Source: Benzoatithermus sp963720725 (GTDB lineage Bacteria; Pseudomonadota; Alphaproteobacteria; Geminicoccales; Geminicoccaceae). Taken from it: a stretch of DNA of 64,000 nt. Positions 47,839-59,529 of this stretch are shown here, piece after piece; positions within the stretch are counted from its first letter, which is position 1, and every line of letters starts with the position of its first letter. The translations under genes were made by a program, and so were the position numbers. The DNA is taken from NCBI GenBank assembly GCA_963720725.1, contig CAVRGN010000013.1, forward strand, positions 774,190 to 838,189. The letters run 5' to 3'. A model generated the notes under the pieces. That model had not been told where the DNA came from. It worked only from the letters and a program-made list of their open reading frames with translations, and searched no databases.

Positions 47839-48870
47839 TCAGCTCTTGGGTTCGGACTTGCCGTCGTAGCGCTTCGCCCACTCTCCCAGGATGCGCTCGC
47901 GGTTGGCGGCGGCCCACGCGAAATCGTTCTTGATCAGCATCTCGCGCAAGTCGCCCTCGACGAACTCGAGCGGTGTGGCGATGCCCTCCAGCGCGACGAT
48001 CGCGTAATTCTCGGCATAGAGCTGGTTGGCCTCCGGCGTCACCGCCCAGTCCGCCAGCTTCTGCGCCGCCTCGAGCTCCTCGGTGTTGGCCATGATCGCG
48101 GTGGCCTCCATGTCCCAGCCCAGGCCTTCCTTGGGCAGGACGATGGCGATCGGCGCCCCGTCCTTCTTGGTCTTGTTGGCCCGGTACTCGAACGACAGCC
48201 CGATCGCATATTCGCCGGCGCCGGCTTGGCGGCAGGGCTTCGAGCCGGAATGCGTGTAGGCGGCGATGTTCTGGTGCAGGGCGTCCATTTAGGCCCAGCC
48301 CTGCTCCTCGCCCATCATCTGCAGCCAAGCCGAGACCATCAGGAAGCCGGTGCCCGAGGAGGCGGGGTTCGGCATCGCGACCTGGCCGCGATAGACCGGG
48401 TCGATCAGGTCGACCCAAGAGGTCGGCAGCGGCAGGTTCTTGCCTTCGGACTCGATGGTGTTGACGCACAGCGCCGAAGCCCAGACGTCCATGCCCACCC
48501 AAGTCGGCGGGTCAGCGGGGTCGCGCATGTCGGGTGCCACCTTGTCGAGGCCGGCCGGCGCGTGGCCCGTCAGCATGCCTTCCTTCTGCAGCAGCATCAG
48601 CGAGGTCGCGGCCAGCCCCATCACCACGTCGGCCTTGGGGTTGGCCGTTTCCGCCAGCAGCTTGGCGGTGATGATGCCTGTGGAAATCGCGCACCCATAG
48701 GATGTTCACGTCGGGGTTGGTCTTCTCGTACGCCGCCTTGTAGGCCTTGAGCTGGTCGGCTTCGAGCGCGGTGTAGACGGTGAGGTCTGCGGCCTGAGCG
48801 CCGACGGCGGCGACCACGCCCAGTGCCGCCGCCATGCTTGTCAGGCGCAGCCGGTTGAGGATGCGGGTCA
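47839..48870 (-). pseudogene. phnS: AEP-binding protein PhnS, frameshift plus in-frame stop
   Basis: Periplasmic binding protein of the AEP importer (TIGR03261-like), about 340 residues when joined. ATG 48870 follows GGGAG; a signal peptide (LTSMAAALGVVAAVGAQA) precedes DLTVYTALEADQLKAYKAAYEKTNP. Near 48690 the frame shifts (WVRDFHRHHH against the expected WVRDSTGIITAKLLAE). After SAWLQMMGEEQGWA an in-frame TAA at 48289-48291 interrupts the sequence before MDALHQNIAAYTHSGSKPC, where the family usually has a Tyr or Lys. A base substitution is needed to explain the stop, which favours real decay. Confidence 0.8.
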
Positions 48871-48940
48871 TGCTGGTGTCTCCCAGGGTGCTTGGCGACG
48901 GGGCGCGGATCGGCCGGACCACCGCGGAGGCAAGGGACCA

Positions 48941-50179
48941 TCAGATGGTGAGAGGGCCGCGACAGCTTCGGGCCGCGAGCACGGCCTGGGCTGCCGCCTC
49001 GCCGCTGAGATGCGCCCCGGCGACCGTGCCGTGCCAGCCGTCGGCGGCTGCGGCCTCTCCGGCATAGACGACACGCTCGGCGAGGGGCTGCCGGAGCAGG
49101 ACCCGGGCCGTCGCCGCGCCGGGGCGGGCGATGGCGTAGCTGCCGCGCGACCAGGGGTCGGCCAGCCAGTCGGCAATCTGGCACGCCCGGACCTGCCGGG
49201 CGGCGTCGCTGCCCGCCATCTCGCACAGCAGCCGGCCGACCTCGGCGGTGAGGGCCGCCGGCGTCATGGCGGCGAGTGCGGTGGCGAGGCCGCCGCCGGC
49301 AAAGCCCGTGAGCTCGGCGCGGCCGAACGGCCGCGCCAGCCACAGGACCGAGCATTCGTCGGCGGGAGGCGCGGTGACGTAGGTGCCATCGGCCACGCCC
49401 AGCGGATCGCCGTCCAGGAGCACGCGGAGCTTGGTCAGATTGCCCATGGGCAATTCGTCGACGGCGGTCAGTGCCGCGGATGGCAGCGGCGGATCGAAGC
49501 GAATCCGCTCCGCCGCGAGCACGCCCAGGGGGGTGGTGAGGATCGTATGCTCCGCCCGCAGCGTGCCGCGCGCGGTCGCGAGCTCGACGTGGTCGCTCCG
49601 GCTGCGGACCGCCAGCACCGGGCAATCGAGGCGGACCGGCAGTCCGGCACCGCTGTTGGCCACCAGACGGCCATAGCCGCCGGGGACCAGCCAGTCCTCA
49701 CCGTCGCGCGCGGCGACGAAGTCCGCGGCGTCCAGGTCGGCGCATGCGACGCCGCTCAGCCATGGGCCGACCAGGGCGCGCGCGTAGAGCTGCGCCGGCG
49801 TGGCGTCGGGCAGCTGCGCGCCCGCCGCGCCGTTCGCGTCCGCCAGTCGGCGCCACGCCTCGGCCAGTGCCGCGTCGTAGGGCGCCATCGCCAGCGGACG
49901 GCCGGCTTCGAGCACAGCGCGGTGGCGTGCGTCTCGCACGAGCGGCTCGCCCAGGCCATGCGCGATCGCCAGCCACGGATTGCCCTGCTCCGCGGCGTGG
50001 ATGTAGGAGGCACCACGATCGAACGGTGCGGCCGGGCACGCCAGGTCGGTGTGGGCGCGGCCGCCGATCCGGTCGCGGGCCTCGAGCAGCAGGGCCTCGA
50101 TCCCGGCCGCGCGCAGCCGCCGGGCCGCTGCGAGGCCTGCGGCACCGGCGCCGACGACGGCGACCTCGACGTGATCCAT
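48941..50179 (-). CDS. Flavin monoamine oxidase family protein
   Basis: 412 residues. FAD-binding VAVVGAGAAGLAAARRL, the second flavin motif EARDRIGGRAHT, and a C-terminal VVYAGEAAAADGWHGTVAGAHLSGEAAA are typical of the amine oxidase superfamily. It would oxidise a primary or secondary amine. It is upstream of phnS on the same strand (70-base gap) and may belong to the AEP unit, for example acting on an aminated phosphonate, but that is speculative. Confidence 0.82.
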   Translation of the reverse strand: MDHVEVAVVGAGAAGLAAARRLRAAGIEALLLEARDRIGGRAHTDLACPAAPFDRGASYIHAAEQGNPWLAIAHGLGEPLVRDARHRAVLEAGRPLAMAPYDAALAEAWRRLADANGAAGAQLPDATPAQLYARALVGPWLSGVACADLDAADFVAARDGEDWLVPGGYGRLVANSGAGLPVRLDCPVLAVRSRSDHVELATARGTLRAEHTILTTPLGVLAAERIRFDPPLPSAALTAVDELPMGNLTKLRVLLDGDPLGVADGTYVTAPPADECSVLWLARPFGRAELTGFAGGGLATALAAMTPAALTAEVGRLLCEMAGSDAARQVRACQIADWLADPWSRGSYAIARPGAATARVLLRQPLAERVVYAGEAAAADGWHGTVAGAHLSGEAAAQAVLAARSCRGPLTI

Positions 50180-50259
50180 GCGCTTTTCCCCTGCGATCCG
50201 GCCGCTCTATCAGGAACCGCGGGCCGCGGGAAAGCCCGCTCGGAGGCCGAAAAAAGGGC

Positions 50260-50288
50260 TTGCGGTCGCCGGGCACCGGGACTAGAAC
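50260..50288 (+). promoter_or_regulatory. Candidate rrn operon promoter
   Basis: TTGCGG (50260-50265), 17 bases, TAGAAC (50283-50288), fitting the alphaproteobacterial CTTG-type -35. It predicts a leader of about 255 bases before 16S. The 370-base gap 50180-50549 contains no gene. Confidence 0.5.
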
Positions 50289-50549
50289 GCTGCTCCCGCC
50301 GCACTTCTGGCGGGGACACCGACGACAAGTGGTCGTGGTTCCGGCAAGCCCCCGGGTTTGCTCGCCATGGCCGACCTCGCGCGGTATGCTCCTTCTCATC
50401 GTTGGGTTGTTGTGAGGGGATGTTCAGGCGGCGGTGGTGCTGTCGTCTGTGGCATCAAGTATGGTGGGTCTCGATGGGCCTGCCGGGTCTGGTTTCGGCT
50501 GGGTCCGGTGGGTTCGGGTTTGACCTTTTGTGCCAGTTGGTGCCGGGAT

Positions 50550-52046
<1,497 letters not shown>

Positions 52047-52237
52047 AAGGTTGGCCGGCGCCGCATGGCGGTGCCGGTCCCAAGCAACCGGCCTTGATTG
52101 GCCGGCTTGCGAGGAAATCGCCCGCCGCCGTCTGCACGTCCCTTCGCAAACAACCGTCGGACCCGAGGTCCGAGGGATGAAGGTCATGGTTCGCCCTGCC
52201 CTAGCCCTCGCGTCCTGGGTCCTGCGGGGTGATGTTC

Positions 52238-52314
<77 letters not shown>

Positions 52315-52738
52315 GGCTCAGCCGCTCCGCAAGGAGCGGTGCGCCCTCGTGGCCCGGGTCTGGACCCGGCTGCCCGAAACAACGCCCCGTTCGCCCGCAC
52401 CGCCGCCCGCTGGGGCCTGGCGGTGGCGGGTCGTGTTCCTTGGACATCGTGAGGTGGTGACGAGGTGCCCGTCGTCGCGGGGCATGGAGGAAGCGATTCC
52501 TTCATGCATCCCTGGTACGGCGGGCGCCGGCAAGTGGCGCGGTTCTGCCCTCTTCTTCCGTCTGTGGCAGGGCCGTGCTTTGGCATGGGTATGCTTGCCG
52601 CTGGTTGGCTTCGGCCGGCCATCGGCCAGCACTTGTAGTTTGTAGTTGACGCTGGAATCGTTCCCGGCGGCGGCTGCCGCATCCGATGTTCCGACAGGCC
52701 GCAGGCTTGACGGGGCGAGGCCGTGGTTGTCGCTGGTG
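52315..52738 (+). other. 16S-23S spacer, second part, without tRNA-Ala
   Basis: About 420 bases between tRNA-Ile and 23S. In most alphaproteobacterial rrn operons a tRNA-Ala (TGC) follows here; I find no GGGGCT...TTGCAAG-type cloverleaf. The stretch is GC-rich with several inverted segments, such as CCGCTCCGCAAGGAGCGG near 52323-52340, probably processing stems. Confidence 0.6.
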
Positions 52739-55490
<2,752 letters not shown>

Positions 55491-55591
55491 CATCAGCGAC
55501 AACCACAGCCACGAGAACCCATGCCAACACTTGCCGGCACAACCCCCAAGGACCCGCGGTCCAGCACCGCGGCCCCGGGGATGGTTGCCCG

Positions 55592-55708
55592 ACCTGGTGG
55601 CCGATAGCGCGGGTGCCCCACCCGATCCCATTCCGAACTCGGCCGTGAAACCCCGCAGCGCCCATGGTACTGCGCCTCAAGGCGCGGGAGAGTAGGTCGC
55701 CGCCAGGT
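55592..55708 (+). rRNA. rrf: 5S ribosomal RNA
   Basis: The terminal stem ACCTGGTGGC/GCCGCCAGGT encloses CCCGATCCCATTCCGAACTC and CAAGGCGCGGGAGAGTAGGTCG, the conserved loop segments of 5S rRNA. About 117 bases, roughly 100 bases after 23S. Confidence 0.95.
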
Positions 55709-55758
55709 CCACCAACCACCCCCCACACGATCCACGTCACCACCACACCCTTCCCCAC

Positions 55759-55835
<77 letters not shown>

Positions 55836-56019
55836 CCTTTACCGTACTTCCAGAACAAGACGCGAACGCCTCGGCCCGGCTCCCTGAGCCTAGGGCCAGC
55901 ATCGCCGTCAGCGTCCCCTCCACCACCAACTCCACGTAGCCCTTGCCCGGCGCCACGGTGACCTTGGTCATCAGGCGGCACAGCTGCTCGATGGCCTCGT
56001 CGCGGATCAGCGGATTGGC

Positions 56020-56036
56020 CAGGTGACCTGCTCCCC
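56020..56036. repeat. Left end of the IS3 element: CAGG duplication and inverted repeat
   Basis: CAGG (56020-56023) then TGACCTGCTCCCC (56024-56036), mirrored by 57253-57269. Confidence 0.85.
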
Positions 56037-56071
56037 GGGGCGCCCTCGTTCTTGGCGAGAGTCCACGACCG

Positions 56072-56950
56072 TCATAGCAGCTTGGCGGCTGCGAGGGGAG
56101 CGGGCGGGCGGCGGAGCTGGTCGGGGTTGCGCAGCCGTTCGCCCGCGGCGGCCGGCGGGAGGCCGCCATGGGCGGAGTGGGGCCGGACGTGGTTGTAGTC
56201 CTGGCGCCACGCGGCGAGCAGCCGGCGGGCATGGCCCAGGTTGTCGAACACCTGCTCGTTCAGGAACTCGTCGCGTAGACGGCCGATGAAGCTCTCGGCG
56301 AAGGCGTTCTGCTGCGGCTTGCCGGGGGCGATGTAATGCCAGGCCACGCCGCTCCGGTGGGCCCAGCGCAGGACGGCTTGGGAGGTCATCTCCGGCCCGT
56401 TGTCGCTCACGATCAGCCGTGGCGGTCCGCGCCAGGCGATCATGGCATCGAGCTCGCGGGCCAGCCGCGCCCCGGAGATCGAAGTGTCGGCGATGGCAGC
56501 GAGACATTCGCGGCTGAAGTCGTCGACGATGACCAGGATGCGGAAGCGGCGGCCATGGTCCAGGCAGTCCGAGACGAAGTCCAAAGACCAGCGGTCGTTG
56601 GGCGCCTGCGGCACGGTCATGGGCTCCCGCGTGCCGGTGGCGCGCTTGCGGCCGCGGCGCCGGCGCACCGCCGGGCCCTCCTCGCGGTAGAGGCGGTAGA
56701 GCTTCTTGGGGTTCAGCCGCATGCCCTCCCGCTCGAGCAGCACGCCCAGGCGCCGGTAGCCGAAGCGACGCCGCTCGCCGGCGAGCGCGCGCAGCCGCTC
56801 CCGCACCTCCGGCGCGTCGGGTGCCGCCACCCGCCGCACCGTCTTCGGATCGACGGAGACCAGCCCGCAAGCGCGTCGCTGCGAGAAGCCGCGCTCGGCC
56901 ACCAGCCGCAGCGCCGCCGCCCGCCGTGCCGCGGGCGAGGTCAGTTTTTT
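56072..56950 (-). CDS. IS3 transposase OrfB (catalytic part of OrfAB)
   Basis: About 290 residues translated by -1 frameshift from OrfA: AKKLTSPAARRAAALRLVAERGFSQRRAC (HTH_21-like), then the RNase H-fold integrase core with the DDE triad in WSLDFVSDCL, LIVSDNGPEM and NAFAESFIGRLRDEFLN. The C-terminus YNHVRPHSAHGGLPPAA is the family's YNxxRPHxxLxxxTP block. No interruptions seen. Confidence 0.92.
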   Translation of the reverse strand, partial: KKLTSPAARRAAALRLVAERGFSQRRACGLVSVDPKTVRRVAAPDAPEVRERLRALAGERRRFGYRRLGVLLEREGMRLNPKKLYRLYREEGPAVRRRRGRKRATGTREPMTVPQAPNDRWSLDFVSDCLDHGRRFRILVIVDDFSRECLAAIADTSISGARLARELDAMIAWRGPPRLIVSDNGPEMTSQAVLRWAHRSGVAWHYIAPGKPQQNAFAESFIGRLRDEFLNEQVFDNLGHARRLLAAWRQDYNHVRPHSAHGGLPPAAAGERLRNPDQLRRPPAPLAAAKLL

Positions 56951-57204
56951 CGCAGCAGGTCCTTCAAGGCGGCGTTGTCGAGCATGGCCTCGGCCAAGAG
57001 CCGCTTCAGCCTCCCGTTCTCGTCCTCCAGCGCCCGGAGCCGCCTGGCCTCCGACAGCTCGAGCCCGCCGTAGCGCGCCTTCCACTTGTAGAACGTCGCG
57101 TCGCTGATCCCGTGCTTGCGGCACACCTCCGCCGTCGAAGCCCCGGCCTCCTGCTCCCGCAGGACCCCGATGATCTGCTCCTCGCTGAACCGGCTCTTGC
57201 GCAT
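56941..57204 (-). CDS. IS3 transposase OrfA
   Basis: 87 residues. The N-terminal helix-turn-helix (RKSRFSEEQIIGVLREQEAGASTAEVCRKHGISDATFYKWKARYGG) binds the element ends; a leucine-zipper-like helix (LRALEDENGRLKRLLAEAMLD) follows. It ends LLRKN and stop directly on an A-AAA-AAC slippery run, where a -1 shift would fuse it to OrfB. Confidence 0.92.
   Translation of the reverse strand: MRKSRFSEEQIIGVLREQEAGASTAEVCRKHGISDATFYKWKARYGGLELSEARRLRALEDENGRLKRLLAEAMLDNAALKDLLRKN
56944..56950 (-). promoter_or_regulatory. Slippery heptamer for -1 frameshifting in the IS3 element
   Basis: AAAAAAC on the minus strand, one base before the OrfA stop codon TGA. This is the standard IS3 recoding signal that yields the active OrfAB transposase. 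Confidence 0.8.
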
Positions 57205-57252
57205 CGTCCGTCCCCTTCGTGACGGACTCTCGTTTCACATGCGGGAGCCAAA

Positions 57253-57269
57253 GGGGAGCAGGTCACAGG
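57253..57269. repeat. Right end of the IS3 element: inverted repeat and CAGG duplication
   Basis: GGGGAGCAGGTCA (57253-57265) then CAGG (57266-57269). The TGA inside the repeat is the stop codon of the chimeric transposase-recombinase ORF. Confidence 0.85.
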
Positions 57270-58636
57270 GCGTCGCGCAGCCGGGCGACCTCCTTGCGAT
57301 ACAGCTCCGGCAGGTTGGGGTGCAGCCGCACCGGCGTCGGTGCGGGCTCCGCGAGGGATGTTGCCAGCCGGTCCCGCTCCGCCTCCAAGGCCTGGAGCTG
57401 GCCCAGCAGCCCCGGCGTGCGCAGCCCTTCGGCGATGGCGTCGTACATGCCCTGCAGCTTGCGCTCGGCTTGCGCCAATCTGGCCTTGACCGTGCGCCGT
57501 TGTCCCAGCTGCTCGTCGCGCCGGCGGTTCACCTCGTCGGTGAAGCTGGCGATGAACGCCGCCACCGCGTCCGGTGTCAGCAGCCGCTCCTTGACCACGG
57601 CCAGGATCGCCTCCTCGACCGCCGCGCGCTTGAGCCCCGTCCTTTGTGTGCAGACGCCCATGGTCCGGGCACCGACGCAGGCGAGATAGTCGCGCCCGAC
57701 CGAGGTGAAGGCGTGGCCGCAGGCGCCGCAGGTCATCAGCCCGGTCAGCAGGGCGAACCACCGCTCGACTTGGTTGATCCATGACGCCGAGGTCGGGGTG
57801 AAGTGGACGTGATATCGGACCCGCTTGGCCAGCCAGTCGCGGATGAGCTTGGTCTTGTAAGTCGCTGAGTTGTCCAGCACGAGATGCACGTCGAGGTCAG
57901 GCGGCAGATTGGCCTCGATCTCGTCCAGAAACTTACGGAACTCGATCGCGCGGTGGCGTGGGAAGCACTTGCCGATCACCTTGCCGGCGGTGACATCGCG
58001 CGCGGCAAACAGGCTGGTGGTGCCGTTTCGGACATAGTCGTGGGTGCGCCGCTCGACTTGGCCGGGCCGGAGTGGCAGGAGCGGCTGGGTGCGGTCAAGC
58101 GCCTGCATCTGGCTCTTTTCGTCGACGCACAGCACGATGGCGCGGTCGGGTGGGGCGAGGTACAGACCGACGATATCGCGCACTTTCTCGGCGAACAGCG
58201 GATCGGTGGAGAGCTTGAACGTCTCCGTGCGATGCGGCTGCAAGCCGAACGCCCGCCAGACCCGGCCGACCGTCGACACCGACAGGCCCGTGGCTTTTGC
58301 CATGCTGCGCAGGCTCCAGTGCGTCGCGGCCGCAGGCCGCGTGGAGAGCGTTCGGTCCACCAGGGCCGCGATCTCCTCGTCACCGATCCGGCGCGGGGCG
58401 CCGGGCCTGGGTTCGTCCAGCAGGCCATCGCTCCGGAGCCGGGCGAAGCGCTCGCGCCATTTGCCGACCGTGTGCTTGGCGATCTTGAGCTCGTGCGCGA
58501 TCGCCGTGTTGCTCAGGCCATCGCCGGACCGCAGCACGATGCGTGCCCGCAAGGCCAGCGCCTGCGCCGTTCGGCATCGTCTCGCCCACGCCTCCGCTCC
58601 GCTCAGCACCAGCGCCGTCGGTCTTCGGTAGGGCAT
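57263..58636 (-). CDS. IS630-family transposase fused in frame to a recombinase tail
   Basis: From ATG 58636 the first 295 residues are an IS630-type transposase: HTH (LRSGDGLSNTAIAHELKIAKHTVGKWRERF), then DDE blocks IVLCVDEKSQMQALDRTQP, LHLVLDNSATYKTKLIRDWL-like and HFTPTSASWINQVERWFALLT. At about 57750 the expected transposase end is replaced, in frame, by GLMTCGACGHAFTS, the zinc ribbon of a serine recombinase, continuing to a stop made by the IS3 terminal repeat at 57263. So the ORF is an accidental chimera. The transposase lacks its last 50 or so residues and one end of the element, so it is probably immobile. The intact end (TGTCCTGCATCGGAAATTCG, up to 58690) abuts a TA. Confidence 0.85.
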   Translation of the reverse strand: MPYRRPTALVLSGAEAWARRCRTAQALALRARIVLRSGDGLSNTAIAHELKIAKHTVGKWRERFARLRSDGLLDEPRPGAPRRIGDEEIAALVDRTLSTRPAAATHWSLRSMAKATGLSVSTVGRVWRAFGLQPHRTETFKLSTDPLFAEKVRDIVGLYLAPPDRAIVLCVDEKSQMQALDRTQPLLPLRPGQVERRTHDYVRNGTTSLFAARDVTAGKVIGKCFPRHRAIEFRKFLDEIEANLPPDLDVHLVLDNSATYKTKLIRDWLAKRVRYHVHFTPTSASWINQVERWFALLTGLMTCGACGHAFTSVGRDYLACVGARTMGVCTQRTGLKRAAVEEAILAVVKERLLTPDAVAAFIASFTDEVNRRRDEQLGQRRTVKARLAQAERKLQGMYDAIAEGLRTPGLLGQLQALEAERDRLATSLAEPAPTPVRLHPNLPELYRKEVARLRDAL

Positions 58637-58689
58637 CGACACCTCCGCATTCCCCCCACCACTTTGCCGCGAATTTCCGATGCAGGACA

Positions 58690-58915
58690 CTAGCGCTTCA
58701 CACCGAAGACGTTATCCGAGACGACGTAGGAATCGTCGCCGACGAATGTATGGGTGACGACCTTCTGGAAACCCCGTGCGGTGACCAAGTAGTGCATGTG
58801 GGCTGGGCGGAAGGGATGGCGGCCGAGATGGCAGAGCATCTGTCCCACCGGACCATCGTTGGGGATCGGGTAGGAAACCGGCTTGATGCCGACAAAGCTG
58901 TAGCGACCGTCCGGG
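58690..58915 (-). pseudogene. C-terminal fragment of an intradiol ring-cleavage dioxygenase
   Basis: The minus strand encodes DGRYSFVGIKPVSYPIPNDG, PVGQMLCHLGRHPFRPAHMH, YLVTARGFQKVVTHTFVGDD and SYVVSDNVFGVKR followed by TAG. This is the C-terminus of a hydroxyquinol/catechol 1,2-dioxygenase; the Fe ligands are within YPIP and RPAHMHY. The N-terminal two thirds are gone: the frame runs into the recombinase fragment on the other strand at about 58915, while its stop codon touches the end of the IS630 element. Confidence 0.8.
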
Positions 58916-58920
58916 TGATC

Positions 58921-59440
58921 GGCGAGCGGATCCGCGACAAGTTCGCTGCCTCCCGTCGCAAGGGCATGTGGATGGGCGGCAACGTCCCGCTCGGCTATCG
59001 GGTCGAGGCGAGGAAGCTGGTCGTGGTCGAGCCCGAGGCCGAGCTGGTGCGGACGATCTTCACCGGCTTCGCTGCCCCGGGCTCGGCGCTGAGAGCCGGG
59101 CGTGATCTCATCGCCGCCGGCGAGGTCACCAAGCGCTGGAACGCGAACAGCAGTCTGCAGGGCGGCCGCGCCTGGACCAAGGGCGACATCTACAAGATCC
59201 TCGCAAACCGGGTCCGTCTCAGCCGGGCGATGCACAAGGGCGTGGACTATCCGGGCGAGCACGCCGCCATCGTCGACCAGGAGCCTTGGGACCGGGCGCA
59301 TGGCGTGATGGCCGAGCCCACCCGTCAGCGCGCCGCCACCAGCGGGGCGCGGGTGCCGATGCTGCTCAAGGGCCTGATCTTTGGCCCGAACGGCCGGCCC
59401 ATGTCGCCCTCTCACACCACGCGCCGCGGCCGGCAACCGA
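58921..59440 (+). pseudogene. Internal fragment of a second serine recombinase
   Basis: The plus strand encodes GERIRDKFAASRRKGMWMGG, NVPLGYRVEARKLVVVEPEA, ELVRTIFTGF and further GRAWTKGDIYKILANRVRLS and LLKGLIFGPNGRPMSPSHTT, the recombinase domain of large serine recombinases of the type without a CxxC ribbon. The catalytic N-terminus and the C-terminal end are missing; after RRGR the frame reads unrelated sequence to 59487. Orientation and family differ from the recombinase at 57266-57750, so it came from a separate element. Confidence 0.7.
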
Positions 59441-59529
59441 CCGCCGATCCAGCAATCCTAGGCCATCATGCCACAGAGTGCCCCTGATCGCCCCGCGCTC
59501 ACCGTGATACGGCCGCGCTAACCCTGGTG

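Larger units (their letters stand above)
56024..57265 (-). mobile_element. IS3-family insertion sequence, apparently complete (1242 bp)
   Basis: Terminal inverted repeats TGACCTGCTCCCC (56024-56036) and its complement (57253-57265) bound a two-ORF element of the IS3 family. A 4-bp target duplication CAGG lies on both sides (56020-56023 and 57266-57269). Removing the element plus one CAGG joins the recombinase reading frame perfectly. Four-base duplications fit the IS407-like branch of IS3. The ORFs appear intact, so it may be active. Confidence 0.88.

Noticed and set aside
52315..52738. Search for tRNA-Ala in the rrn spacer
   Set aside because: No acceptor/anticodon combination with TGC and a T-arm was found, so no feature is reported.
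55836..56870. Two apparent small genes on the minus strand (ending at 55792 and 56007)
   Set aside because: Parts of these frames are the split recombinase and an alternative frame of the IS3 transposase, not separate genes.
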